64,000 bases of DNA from Ardenticatenaceae bacterium (GCA_020634565.1 JACKBN010000012.1:147819-211818), one strand, 5' to 3'; shown: positions 51,360-59,705, numbered from the stretch's first letter. Notes: a model not told the origin generated them from the letters alone. Made by a program: numbers and translations.

Positions 51360-52250
51360 ATGAAACGTGTATTGAAATGGATTGGCATTGTATTGGCTGT
51401 TTTGTTGGTTGCGGTTGTGATCTTGCATTTTGTGGGCAAATCGCGCTTGAACAACGCGCCGGAGGTGGTGACCAAACCGGTAACCGTGACGATGGATGAA
51501 ACGGCCGTTGCCCGTGGTGAGTATCTGGTGAATACGGTAAGCCAATGCCGTTTTTGCCACGGCGACCAGCTGGAAGGCGAAATTTTTCTGGATGGTGACC
51601 TGGGTTCATACGTGGCGGCACCGAACCTGACCAGCGGACAGGGCGGTATCGGGGCGACGTATACTGATGCGGATTGGGAACGCGCCCTGCGCCACGGTAT
51701 TGGTCGCGACAATCGGGTGTTGATGATTATGCCCTCCAACTTTTACGCGCGTTACAGCGATGCCGATCTGGCCGGGCTGATCGCTTACCTCAAGCAGGTG
51801 CCGCCGGTAGACAGCAATTGGGAGCCGCGACACATGGGTTTCCCCGGAACGTTAATTGGTGGTTTGTTGGCCTATGATGATCTCACCCGCATCAACAGCA
51901 TTGATCATACGGCCGTTGGCGGCAAAAGCGTACCGGAAGGCGCAACGGCCGAGTATGGTGCGTACATGGTGAGCATTGCCATGTGCGGCGAATGCCACGG
52001 GGCTAACCTCGCGGGCATTGTAGGCGAGGACGGCCCGCCACCCGGCCCCAACCTGACCCCCGGCGGTGAACTGGGCGATTGGACGGAAGCAGATTTCATC
52101 AATACTATTCGGACTGGAGAAACACCAGCGGGCCGACAGTTGAGCCGCGACCTGATGCCCTGGCCCGCCTTCAGCCAGATGAGCGATACGGAACTGCAAG
52201 CGATTTGGGCCTACCTGCATTCGCTGCCCGCGCTGCCAGACAATTCATAA
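51360..52250 (+). CDS. Membrane-anchored dihaem c-type cytochrome
   Basis: The 296-aa protein has an N-terminal signal anchor (IGIVLAVLLVAVVILHFVG) and two class I cytochrome c domains. Each has a CxxCH haem site: CRFCHG near residue 62 and CGECHG near residue 203. Likely axial Met residues follow each site (MIMPSNF near 120, DLMPWPAF near 263). It is expected to carry electrons on the outer face of the membrane, perhaps for a dehydrogenase or oxidase not seen here. A decayed partial copy of the second haem region is at 55713-55817. A perfect 34-nt palindrome follows the stop. Confidence 0.92.
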   Translation: MKRVLKWIGIVLAVLLVAVVILHFVGKSRLNNAPEVVTKPVTVTMDETAVARGEYLVNTVSQCRFCHGDQLEGEIFLDGDLGSYVAAPNLTSGQGGIGATYTDADWERALRHGIGRDNRVLMIMPSNFYARYSDADLAGLIAYLKQVPPVDSNWEPRHMGFPGTLIGGLLAYDDLTRINSIDHTAVGGKSVPEGATAEYGAYMVSIAMCGECHGANLAGIVGEDGPPPGPNLTPGGELGDWTEADFINTIRTGETPAGRQLSRDLMPWPAFSQMSDTELQAIWAYLHSLPALPDNS

Positions 52251-52253
52251 ACC

Positions 52254-52287
52254 TTCGTAGGGACGCAGCGCGCTGCGTCCCTACGAA
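52254..52287. repeat. Perfect 34-nt palindromic hairpin (GTAGGGACGCAG type)
   Basis: TTCGTAGGGACGCAGCG and its exact complement meet without a loop. It lies between the cytochrome and GNAT genes. A weaker relative is at 55870-55897. Confidence 0.85.
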
Positions 52288-52298
52288 CTGGATGCCAC

Positions 52299-52817
52299 AT
52301 GAAAATTTTGGAAACTGACCGACTGATTTTGCGCCATCTAGAACCAGATGATTTGGACGATTTGTTTGCTTTGTACGCGGACCCGGAGGTCGTGCGCACC
52401 ATTCCCGATGCACCGCAAACGCTGGCCGAGACCAAAGAGGAATTGGACTGGTTTTTGCACGGCCACCCGCGCCGCCCGGAGTTGGGGCTGTGGGCCACGA
52501 TTTTCAAGCCCACTAACCAGTTTATCGGGCGTTGCGGGCTGCTGCCGTGGACAATCGATGGCCAAGATGAGGTGGAAGTGGCGTACACGATTGCTCCCAG
52601 CCATTGGGGACAGGGGCTAGGCACGGAAGCCGCGCAGGCGATCCTGGATTACGGGTTTAACACGCTCGGTTTTACGCGCCTGGTATGCCTGATTGATGAG
52701 GAGAACGTGGCGTCCATCCGCGTGGCCGAGAAAATTGGGATGGCGTTTGAAAAGGCGAGCCAGGATGAGATTGGGCCATTTTGGCTGTACGCCAGAAACA
52801 AACCAGAATCTTCGTAA
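52299..52817 (+). CDS. GNAT N-acetyltransferase, RimJ/RimL type
   Basis: The 172-aa protein follows the RimJ/RimL pattern throughout: MKILETDRLILRHLEPDDLD at the start, then GRCGLLPWTIDG, EVEVAYTIAPSHWGQGLGTE with the acetyl-CoA loop (WGQGLGTEAAQAILDY), and FTRLVCLIDEENVASIRVAE with the usual Asn-Ser/Arg-Val-Ala ending. Members acetylate ribosomal protein N-termini or small molecules. The ATG at 52299 follows a palindromic hairpin, with no strong Shine-Dalgarno. The stop TAA (52815-52817) lies inside the CGTAACGTTA element that precedes the first membrane sensor gene. Confidence 0.9.
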   Translation: MKILETDRLILRHLEPDDLDDLFALYADPEVVRTIPDAPQTLAETKEELDWFLHGHPRRPELGLWATIFKPTNQFIGRCGLLPWTIDGQDEVEVAYTIAPSHWGQGLGTEAAQAILDYGFNTLGFTRLVCLIDEENVASIRVAEKIGMAFEKASQDEIGPFWLYARNKPESS

Positions 52818-52845
52818 CGTTAAGCAGACGGTTGATGTGTAAAGT
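52811..52845 (+). promoter_or_regulatory. CGTAACGTTTG-type promoter-like element of sensor gene 1
   Basis: TTCGTAACGTTAAGCAGACG, then GTTGATGTG and TAAAGT (52840-52845). It overlaps the GNAT stop codon. The sensor start (52865) follows an AAAGAG ribosome-binding site. Confidence 0.5.
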
Positions 52846-52864
52846 AGCGGGAAAGAGCGTTACA

Positions 52865-54346
52865 ATGTCCATGACTCGCATGGCAATGGCTCGCAAGGAA
52901 ACAGGCACGATGCACAAACAAGAACGGCCGTTTAACGACCACAGCCTAAACAGGGGGAGTTGGGCAGTGCTGCTGCTGTCGCTGGCTTACATTGCCAGCG
53001 CTATGCTGCTGGTAGCCTATGCCTACCAGTTGCCTGCTGATGGCTGGACGTTTGACACGAATGGGGATTTAGCAACGGCCGTTGCTCCCATTGCCGACAA
53101 TGCGTCCCCACTCATGATTGGCGACCAACTGCTGGCTGTGGAAGGGCAGGCCATCCTCCTCAACGATGCCATTTTGCGCCCCGCTACGCCGCCGCCAAAC
53201 TGGCAAATTGGGCAAACTGTCACGTACACAGTGCTGCGCGAAGGGCAGCAGGTGAACCTGAACGTGACGTTGCAAAAGTTGACGTTGGCGGACTTGCTGC
53301 GCAACTACCAGCTAAGCGGCAACATTTGGATTACCAATTTGCTCTGGTATGTCATTGGCTTTGGCGTCTTTTTCTTGCGCCCCCGCGATACGGCCGCTCG
53401 CCTGCTGCTGCTCTTCACCACCTACTGGAACACGATCAACGTGTTCATGCAGCGCGTTGAAGATTGGAATTTTGTTTGGGGGCCGCCAGGGTATGTTTAC
53501 GCTGGGTTGGTTCTCAACCTGTTGTGGGTCTTCATGTTTGGCCTGATGGTCCACTTTGTGCTGGCTTTTCCGCTGCGCAAATGGCCGCTAACGCGCCGCC
53601 CGCGTTTGGCCTTGGGGTTGTTGTATGGCTTCCCGGCAATTAGTCTGGCGCTAACCCTACTCACTGGCAATTTTGCCATCTACAACAGTGTATTATTGTC
53701 CATGATTGCCATTTTAGTTGTCGCGTTGATAGCCGCCACCACTCACAATTTGCGGCGCGTTCGCGACCGGGTGGTGCGGGCCCAGATTGGTTGGGTTGCC
53801 CTGGGCATCGCCAGCCCGATTGTGGCGACGTTAATGCCTGGCGCACTCATTGACCTTTTCCTACCGAACGTAGCCAACACCAGTGCGTTGGCAAATTGGG
53901 CCTTTAATCTGTTTGGACTGCTCCTGCCGCTCTGCTTTGGCATTGCCATCACCCGGTACCGGCTGTTTGACATCAACGTCATCATTCGCAAAACGCTGGT
54001 TTATGCGCTGCTCTCGGCGCTGCTAGCGCTGGTCTATTTTGGCAGCGTGGTGCTGCTGCAAAATGTGGTTGGCCGCACGGCAGATGAGCAGTCGCCGCTG
54101 GTGATTGTGGTTTCCACGCTGATCATTGCCGCTCTGTTTGCGCCGCTGCGCCAGCGGGTGCAGGCGTTCATCGACCGCCGCTTTTACCGCCAAAAGTATG
54201 ACGCCCAGCAGATTTTAGCTCAATTCGCCCAAACCGCCCGCGACGAGGTGGAGATGGAGGCTTTGACGAGTGAATTACTCCATGTTGTGCAAGAAACGAT
54301 GCAGCCTGCCAACATTTCGCTTTGGATCAAGCGCGATGCTTCGTAA
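52865..54346 (+). CDS. Membrane sensor protein with PDZ-like loop (paralogue 1)
   Basis: The 493-aa protein has a first transmembrane helix (about 35-55), an extracytoplasmic loop of about 100 residues resembling a PDZ domain (IGDQLLAVEGQAILLNDAIL, QTVTYTVLREGQQVNLNVTL), and then about seven more helices. It ends in a cytoplasmic tail that is highly conserved among the four paralogues: RYRLFDINVIIRKTLVY, AFIDRRFYRQKYDAQQILAQ, FAQTARDEVEMEALTSELLH, VVQETMQPANISLWIK. The tail resembles the first helix and strand of a GAF domain and then stops. No kinase or HTH domain is attached. It probably signals through the phosphatase/STAS module at 61-63 kb (inference). The start is ATG at 52865 rather than the ATG at 52781, which lies inside the GNAT gene. 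Confidence 0.75.
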   Translation: MSMTRMAMARKETGTMHKQERPFNDHSLNRGSWAVLLLSLAYIASAMLLVAYAYQLPADGWTFDTNGDLATAVAPIADNASPLMIGDQLLAVEGQAILLNDAILRPATPPPNWQIGQTVTYTVLREGQQVNLNVTLQKLTLADLLRNYQLSGNIWITNLLWYVIGFGVFFLRPRDTAARLLLLFTTYWNTINVFMQRVEDWNFVWGPPGYVYAGLVLNLLWVFMFGLMVHFVLAFPLRKWPLTRRPRLALGLLYGFPAISLALTLLTGNFAIYNSVLLSMIAILVVALIAATTHNLRRVRDRVVRAQIGWVALGIASPIVATLMPGALIDLFLPNVANTSALANWAFNLFGLLLPLCFGIAITRYRLFDINVIIRKTLVYALLSALLALVYFGSVVLLQNVVGRTADEQSPLVIVVSTLIIAALFAPLRQRVQAFIDRRFYRQKYDAQQILAQFAQTARDEVEMEALTSELLHVVQETMQPANISLWIKRDAS

Positions 54347-54374
54347 CGTTTGGGAGACGGCCGTTTGATAGAGT
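54340..54374 (+). promoter_or_regulatory. CGTAACGTTTG-type promoter-like element
   Basis: TTCGTAACGTTTGGGAGACG, then GCCGTTTGA and TAGAGT (54369-54374). It supplies the stop codon of the preceding sensor gene. The next start codon is at 54426. Confidence 0.45.
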
Positions 54375-54425
54375 GATGGTAACAAAATTCTGAACCTGTC
54401 AACAATAACATAAAGGAGTCTTCTT

Positions 54426-55691
54426 ATGCCAGCACGGCTATTTCATATTAACATAAAGAATGAAGGAGCAGCTAACCTCTATTGGATTGCTGATCACTTA
54501 GAGCATGGTATTTGGACTGATCCCTGGCTTCCATCCCAAAAGGCTCGTGAAATCCCACCAAAGGGTACCGGGGCTTGGCGTTCAGAATCAGATGGGATTA
54601 TGACTGGAACTGAAGGATGGGTGCTTTTTGGAACGTCAGCCTGGTTGGGGGGTGAAATTGGTGGCGAACTCATTCCCCAATTCATTCAAATAAAATGGTC
54701 TGCACCCTATATTAATTTAGGTTCATCAGGCCCCCAATGCCAGGTCAGTATAACTACCTACGACCCAACAAAGAGTTCTAGTGCTGCTGAATTCAATGAT
54801 AAGCAATCTGGAAAACTTTTAACTAAAGTACGCTTGGCAAATTCTTTATCAGGAGACCAAGAGAATTTCTGGAATGAAATACAAAACGCGCCTGAACTCC
54901 TGGTTCTTGCCCCTTTGTCTTGGGTAGGAACGGTTACTTTACAGCATCACTTTTTTCTTGATCTGGTTGTTTCAGGAAACTCTGAGATGCCTGCCATTGT
55001 CCAACCTAACAATGTAAAAACAGATACGTTTACGAAACTTTTTAAAGCAGTCAACAGGTGGGCTACTAAACACGGATATATTGGTGCTTTTCCTAACTTT
55101 CACAAAGCGAATACTGCTGAAGGTTTAGTATATGGTACCATTTTACTTAAGCCAGAAGCAGGTGAGTTTAAAGATATTCCTGCCTCTGAAATTGGTCATC
55201 CGCAATCACTCGAAGCGCGATTTAGAGCTATGCATGATTACGCTCATTCGCATGGACTGGTTATGGAGGGTTTTAGTGGTTTCCCGCCTAAACCTAAATT
55301 CTCATATGTATATGCAGCTGCTTTGCCTACCTTCTTTGAGGCTGACTACGGGCAGGGTACAGTATATGGAGCCATTCTTCTGAAAAGAAGTGCCGTTGTC
55401 TGGAAAGACATCTCTGCCGCAGATTTGGGCAATCCTGTAACGCCGGAAGACAGGTTTCGGGCCGTAAACGACTATGCCAGTAGAATAATGATGATGGATG
55501 GTTATGCAGAAGCTGGTTTAGTAAACCCAATTCCGAAATTCTCCCCAGCTTATGTAGGAGGTTTCCCTAATTTCTACGAAGCTGTTCATGATCAGAAGAA
55601 AGTGTACGGTACGATTTTTATCAATAAAGATTATGCTGACTGGAGAGATATCAGATACGAGGAACTTTTCCCATCACCCGATGTTCACTAA
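54426..55691 (+). CDS. Uncharacterised protein: possible aegerolysin-like N-domain plus three internal repeats (low G+C)
   Basis: The 421-aa product lacks a signal peptide and membrane segments. The first 165 residues read as a beta-sandwich (FHINIKNEGAANLYWIADHL, then SESDGIMTGTEGWVLFG), resembling in outline aegerolysin/crystal-protein ET79-type lipid-binding toxins; this is a weak visual match. Residues about 200-415 hold three related units of about 70 residues (YIGAFPNFHKANTAEGLVYG, YAAALPTFFEADYGQGTVYG and YVGGFPNFYEAVHDQKKVYG), each continuing TILL/AILL/TIFI, then a W/FxDI motif. Codon use is clearly more A+T-rich than in both neighbours and the gene has no ACGGCCGT copy, so recent acquisition is likely. 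It interrupts the sensor paralogue block. AAAGGAGTCTTCTT precedes the ATG. Confidence 0.6.
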   Translation: MPARLFHINIKNEGAANLYWIADHLEHGIWTDPWLPSQKAREIPPKGTGAWRSESDGIMTGTEGWVLFGTSAWLGGEIGGELIPQFIQIKWSAPYINLGSSGPQCQVSITTYDPTKSSSAAEFNDKQSGKLLTKVRLANSLSGDQENFWNEIQNAPELLVLAPLSWVGTVTLQHHFFLDLVVSGNSEMPAIVQPNNVKTDTFTKLFKAVNRWATKHGYIGAFPNFHKANTAEGLVYGTILLKPEAGEFKDIPASEIGHPQSLEARFRAMHDYAHSHGLVMEGFSGFPPKPKFSYVYAAALPTFFEADYGQGTVYGAILLKRSAVVWKDISAADLGNPVTPEDRFRAVNDYASRIMMMDGYAEAGLVNPIPKFSPAYVGGFPNFYEAVHDQKKVYGTIFINKDYADWRDIRYEELFPSPDVH

Positions 55692-55712
55692 ATACACATT
55701 GTTTATGGGTAA

Positions 55713-55817
55713 TACCTGGTAAACATTGCCAATCGTTGTGAATGCCACGCGGCCAATTTGGTCGGGATTGTGGGAACAGAGGGACCACTGCCGGAGCCAA
55801 ATTTAACCCCAGTTTGA
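55713..55817 (+). pseudogene. Decayed fragment of a cytochrome c haem domain
   Basis: In the frame starting at 55713 this reads YLVNIANRCECHAANLVGIV, then GTEGPLPEPNLTPV and a stop at 55815-55817. It aligns with residues of the dihaem cytochrome at 51360 (YMVSIAMCGECHGANLAGIV, GEDGPPPGPNLTP). The haem motif is damaged (first Cys shifted) and nothing else of the gene remains. It marks an earlier duplicate of the cytochrome-sensor segment. Confidence 0.78.
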
Positions 55818-55869
55818 ATAGTTTGCCGCGCAGCCGTTGAATGAGAGTGGTTGTCACAGGATTGAAACT

Positions 55870-55897
55870 GTAGAGAGGCAAAATCTTGCGTCTCTAC
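55870..55897. repeat. GTAGAGACGCAA-type hairpin
   Basis: GTAGAGAGGCAA pairs with TTGCGTCTCTAC (11 of 12) around a 4-nt loop. It is a relative of the palindrome at 52254-52287. Confidence 0.7.
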
Positions 55898-55904
55898 GGT
55901 TCGT

Positions 55905-55939
55905 TTCATAACGGTTGACAAACGGCCGTTCCTTAAACT
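55905..55939 (+). promoter_or_regulatory. Promoter-like element of sensor gene 2 (leaderless)
   Basis: TTCATAACGGTTGACAAACG, then GCCGTTCCT and TAAACT (55934-55939). The ATG at 55946 is 6 nt after the box and has no Shine-Dalgarno, so the transcript would be leaderless. This copy links the CGTAACG and CGGTTGGCAAACGG forms of the element. Confidence 0.55.
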
Positions 55940-55945
55940 GAAATC

Positions 55946-57391
55946 ATGACAAAACCAACACTATCCTCAGAAACCACATTTGATCGTCAGGCTGGACTCT
56001 TGCTGGCGGTAGTTATCGCTTTGGTCGTTGTTGTGTTTGTCAATACCATCCTCATTTTGCGCTTGCCGGGGGACGGCTGGCAAATGCTTTACAATGACAA
56101 AGACGTCGGAAATTATAAGCTAGACTATTTCATGGGGGATTGGGAGACGCCGTTGCAGGTGGGGGATGTGGTAACGGCCGTTGGCGGTCAGGCCACGCCC
56201 ACCCATGTGCAGTATGTGCCTTTGCCCACGCCTGCCAATTGGGTTGAAGGTGGCACCGTCATCTACACCATCCAGCGCGCGGGGCAAACGCTGGAATTGC
56301 CCGTAACGCTGCACCGTTTGCCTGTGCGCGGGATTCTGCGGGGGCTGGCCAGTACGATGAGCGAAGAACTGACGGGCTGGAGTTGGGTTCTGGTGGGGCT
56401 GCTGGTTTTTTGGCTGCGACCCAATAATAAGGCAGCGCGCCTGCTGTTGGTGGTGAGCAGCAGCTACGGCATTGTGAATCAAATTGGCCTGGCGGCCACC
56501 ATCATTCCCCTTGATTTTGCCCCACTGCCCATGTGGACGACCTATTGGGTGTCAACTTTCTTTTGGGGCTGGCTGTTTTTCCCCTCGCTCATTTTACTTC
56601 TGCTCGTTTTCCCACTGCCGTTATGGCCCATGACGCGCCGCCCTCGCCTGACCACCACCTTGTTTTATGCGATTCCTGTTGCCATTATGATCCTCACGCT
56701 GCTGGTGGGGACGGATGGTCCGGCAACGGCGCTTTTGATTGTGGAGGCTGTTTTGATTTTTGCGGCGGCGGGAACGGCCGTTTTTCAGGTGTTCCGTCGT
56801 AGTCATGACCGCGTGGCTCGTGCTCAGGTTAGTTGGGTCGCTTTGGGCATTGCCCTCAGCCTTGGTGGCACCTTGCTCTTCTACTTGTTGAATTGGTTCC
56901 AGCTAATCAATCTTGATACGAATATATTTTGGGCCATCCTAAGCTGGCCTGTATCGTTGGGGCTGCCTGTCAGCTTCGCCATTGCCATTTTGCGCTACCG
57001 GCTGTTCGACATTAACGTCATCATTCGCAAAACGCTGGTTTACACGTTGCTCTCCGCGTTGTTGGCGCTGGTTTATTTTGGCAGCGTGGTGCTGCTGCAA
57101 ACCATTTTCGAGTCTGTGGCTCAGGAACGTTCGCCCTTCATCATTGTGGTTTCGACGCTGCTGATTGCGGCGCTGTTTGCCCCACTGCGGCAGCGGGTGC
57201 AGGCATTCATCGACCGCCGCTTTTACCGCCAAAAGTATGACGCCCAGCAAATTTTGGCCCAATTTGCCCAAACCGCGCGCGACGAGGTGGAGATGGATGT
57301 GTTGCAGGCGGAACTGCTGCGGGTGGTCCAAGAAACAATGCAGCCAGAAGGAATGTCGCTTTGGCTGAAACCAATGACGACTGGCAAATAG
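55946..57391 (+). CDS. Membrane sensor protein with PDZ-like loop (paralogue 2)
   Basis: The 481-aa protein has the same layout as paralogue 1: helix 1 at about 17-37, a PDZ-like loop (VGDVVTAVGGQATPTHVQYV, GGTVIYTIQRAGQTLELPVT), about seven further helices, and the conserved tail (RYRLFDINVIIRKTLVYTLL, FIDRRFYRQKYDAQQILAQF, VVQETMQPEGMSLWLKP). The last 130 residues are nearly identical to paralogue 1, pointing to recent duplication or gene conversion. The start is ATG at 55946, apparently leaderless from the box at 55934. The remnants of a cytochrome gene directly upstream mirror the cytochrome upstream of paralogue 1. Confidence 0.78.
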   Translation: MTKPTLSSETTFDRQAGLLLAVVIALVVVVFVNTILILRLPGDGWQMLYNDKDVGNYKLDYFMGDWETPLQVGDVVTAVGGQATPTHVQYVPLPTPANWVEGGTVIYTIQRAGQTLELPVTLHRLPVRGILRGLASTMSEELTGWSWVLVGLLVFWLRPNNKAARLLLVVSSSYGIVNQIGLAATIIPLDFAPLPMWTTYWVSTFFWGWLFFPSLILLLLVFPLPLWPMTRRPRLTTTLFYAIPVAIMILTLLVGTDGPATALLIVEAVLIFAAAGTAVFQVFRRSHDRVARAQVSWVALGIALSLGGTLLFYLLNWFQLINLDTNIFWAILSWPVSLGLPVSFAIAILRYRLFDINVIIRKTLVYTLLSALLALVYFGSVVLLQTIFESVAQERSPFIIVVSTLLIAALFAPLRQRVQAFIDRRFYRQKYDAQQILAQFAQTARDEVEMDVLQAELLRVVQETMQPEGMSLWLKPMTTGK

Positions 57392-57410
57392 GCAACAACA
57401 GGAACAAAAA

Positions 57411-58280
57411 ATGACAGATGAAGCTGAACCGTCTATGTTTAGAACCGCCGAGGGGCAGGCTCGCTATTTTGCGGCTTACGAGGCTTCGCTGGCTTTGTGG
57501 CCCGTGCCTGTGGATTCTTTGGATGTACCGACTCGCTTTGGCCGGACGCATTTGCATGTTTGTGGCGCAGAGGGGGAACGGCCGTTACTCCTCATTCCCG
57601 GCCAGGCCATTAGCTCCACCATGTGGTATCCCAACGTGGCCGGGCTTGGCCGCCATTACCGCCTGTATGTGCCAGACATTCCCGGTGACATGGGCAAAAG
57701 CATCAGCACGCGCCCCTTCAAGGACTCCGTTGATTTTGCCGATTGGCTAACCGATTTGTTGGATGAACTTCAGATAGCGCAAGCGGCCGTTGCGGGCATT
57801 TCTTATGGTGGTTTCATTGCATTGAGCCTGGCGCTGCACCGGCCAGAGCGCGTCACGAAGTTGGTTTTGCTGTCGCCCGCTGGGTTGCGGCGGATTCGCT
57901 TCACCTTTTTCTTGCGCATGGCGGCGATGTTTTTGCCGTCATTTATTTTGGCTTCATCTACCAAGCAGAAGCTGGTACTGGGTGTCGATTCCCCTCAGGC
58001 CACTCCGCTCATCAAGCAGTTGACCACACCTACCGATTTTCAGTACCGCATGTACTTGCCCAAGCTGTATAAAGATGAGGCGCTGCGCCAGATTAGTACG
58101 CCTACGCTGCTTTTGTTGGGGGCGCATGAGGTGGTGTTTAACTACCAGTCGATTTTGAACCATGCCGCCAGATTGATGCCGCATGTGGAAACGGCCGTTA
58201 TTCCCCAGGCCGGTCACGCGCTCTCCATCGATCAGCCCGAATTGGTTAATGAGCAAATCCTGACATTTTTGGCGAAATAG
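57411..58280 (+). CDS. Alpha/beta hydrolase
   Basis: The 289-aa enzyme has the alpha/beta-hydrolase fold: oxyanion region LLIPGQAISSTMWYPNVAGL near 60, nucleophile elbow AGISYGGFIALSLALHRPER near 125 (Ser in G-I-S-Y-G), and catalytic His in VIPQAGHALSIDQPE near 265. The acid is probably the Glu/Asp near LLLGAHEVVFNY. The substrate is unknown; similar proteins are esterases, haloperoxidase-like enzymes or lactonases. It starts 19 nt after sensor gene 2 and is probably co-transcribed with it; alpha/beta hydrolases such as RsbQ generate signals for stress phosphatases, which makes the location suggestive (inference). Confidence 0.9.
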   Translation: MTDEAEPSMFRTAEGQARYFAAYEASLALWPVPVDSLDVPTRFGRTHLHVCGAEGERPLLLIPGQAISSTMWYPNVAGLGRHYRLYVPDIPGDMGKSISTRPFKDSVDFADWLTDLLDELQIAQAAVAGISYGGFIALSLALHRPERVTKLVLLSPAGLRRIRFTFFLRMAAMFLPSFILASSTKQKLVLGVDSPQATPLIKQLTTPTDFQYRMYLPKLYKDEALRQISTPTLLLLGAHEVVFNYQSILNHAARLMPHVETAVIPQAGHALSIDQPELVNEQILTFLAK

Positions 58281-58384
58281 TTGGTTTATCGGTCTATTCG
58301 CTGCCTCAAAACAAAAATAAAGAGTTCCTAAAGAGTCCATTGCTAAAGTGGAATTCAACTCATCACAACAAACTGGAGATGTGT

Positions 58385-59677
58385 ATGAATTCCAAATCTG
58401 ACGCTGAGACGATAGCCTCCTTTTCGCCTGCTGCGGGGCTGGTGCTAGCCCTGATTATGGGTACGATGGGCTGCGTGCTGTTTTATTTGAATCGGGCAAC
58501 GGCCGTTCCCGCTTCATGGGGCAGCCTAGCCGGACCGCGCAATGATCTGGTTGCCTGGTTCAACACCGTACAGGCTGCGCTGTTGATTCCGCTGTTTAGC
58601 GGCGTGCTGGGCGTGTTGGTTTTGCGCCGCCGCGCCGCGCAACGGATTGGTTGGCTGTTCATGGCCCTCAGTCTGTGCAGTGCGGTGCAAATCTTTCTGG
58701 GGGAATATGCTATTCTGGGCGCTTACACCCGCGGCACGCCGCTGCCCGGTACTGGTTTGGTGGCCTGGATGACCAACTTCATCTGGGTGTTTATCTACGT
58801 GCTCTTGCTTTATCTGCTGGCGATTTTCCCGAACGGCCGTTTCCTCTCTCGTCGATGGCGCATCCTTACCCTGGCTGCCTTGTGCCTGTTTGCTGTGCCG
58901 CTCGTCGTAGCCGCAGCCATCGAAACGCCGATGTCTTCCGTTTACCAGATTGACAACCCATTTGTTACTACTTATCCGCAGGTGCTGTACGACACCCTCT
59001 TTGCCATTGGTATGCCGATGATGCCGCTGGGGACATTGCTGGTGCTGGCCGCTGTGCTGCTGCGCTTTCGTCGCAGCCAGGGGCGCGAACGGCAGCAGAT
59101 GAAGTGGCTGTTGGCGGGGATGATGCTGCTGGCCGCGCTGTTGACCGGCGGGTTGGGCCTTTACCTGGGCCTGGACCTGGCTTTTGGCGGGGTGATGGTC
59201 AATGTTTCCGTGCTGGGACCGCTGCTGGGGATTGGCGTGGCGCTGCTGCGTCACCGGCTGTACGACATCGACATCATTATTCGGCGGACGTTGCTGTATA
59301 CGGCCGTTTCCGCCAGCCTGGCCCTCGTTTATTTTGGCACGATTTTGCTGCTGCAAACCGCCTTTAGCAGCGTGGTGGCCGCCCGTTCGCCGCTGGTCAT
59401 CGTGGTTTCGACGTTGATTAGCGTCGCCTTGTTCAATCCGCTGCGCCTGCGGCTGCAAACGGTGATTGACCGCCGTTTTTTTCGCCAAAAGTACAACGCC
59501 CAGCAGGTGCTGGCCCAGTTTGCCCAAACGGCGCGGGATGAGGTAGAGATGGAACAGTTAACGGCCGTTCTGCTCCAGGTCGTGCAAACCACCATTCAAC
59601 CGGAACAGATTTCCTTGTGGCTGAAGCCTGGTCAGCGGAATGAGCGAAAAGTGGGTGGGGAAACGGCCGTTTCGTAA
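58385..59677 (+). CDS. Membrane sensor protein (paralogue 3, without PDZ loop)
   Basis: The 430-aa protein has about eight transmembrane helices and lacks the PDZ-like loop of paralogues 1 and 2. Its cytoplasmic tail follows the shared pattern: RHRLYDIDIIIRRTLLYTAV, TVIDRRFFRQKYNAQQVLAQ, FAQTARDEVEMEQLTAVLLQ, VVQTTIQPEQISLWLKP. After the tail come about 15 basic residues ending ETAVS. The start is ATG at 58385 because CTGGAGATGTGT precedes it. The stop TAA (59675-59677) lies inside the CGTAACGTTTG element ahead of the next gene. Confidence 0.78.
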   Translation: MNSKSDAETIASFSPAAGLVLALIMGTMGCVLFYLNRATAVPASWGSLAGPRNDLVAWFNTVQAALLIPLFSGVLGVLVLRRRAAQRIGWLFMALSLCSAVQIFLGEYAILGAYTRGTPLPGTGLVAWMTNFIWVFIYVLLLYLLAIFPNGRFLSRRWRILTLAALCLFAVPLVVAAAIETPMSSVYQIDNPFVTTYPQVLYDTLFAIGMPMMPLGTLLVLAAVLLRFRRSQGRERQQMKWLLAGMMLLAALLTGGLGLYLGLDLAFGGVMVNVSVLGPLLGIGVALLRHRLYDIDIIIRRTLLYTAVSASLALVYFGTILLLQTAFSSVVAARSPLVIVVSTLISVALFNPLRLRLQTVIDRRFFRQKYNAQQVLAQFAQTARDEVEMEQLTAVLLQVVQTTIQPEQISLWLKPGQRNERKVGGETAVS

Positions 59678-59705
59678 CGTTTGGCAGACGATTGCCTTTT
59701 AATCT
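59671..59705 (+). promoter_or_regulatory. CGTAACGTTTG-type promoter-like element of sensor gene 4
   Basis: TTCGTAACGTTTGGCAGACG, then ATTGCCTTT and TAATCT (59700-59705). The ATG at 59719 follows after 13 nt without a Shine-Dalgarno. Confidence 0.55.

Noticed and set aside
58526..59527. A 333-codon antisense frame within sensor gene 3
   Set aside because: The same kind of shadow: Gln/His/Arg-rich composition, while the sense frame has clear family motifs.
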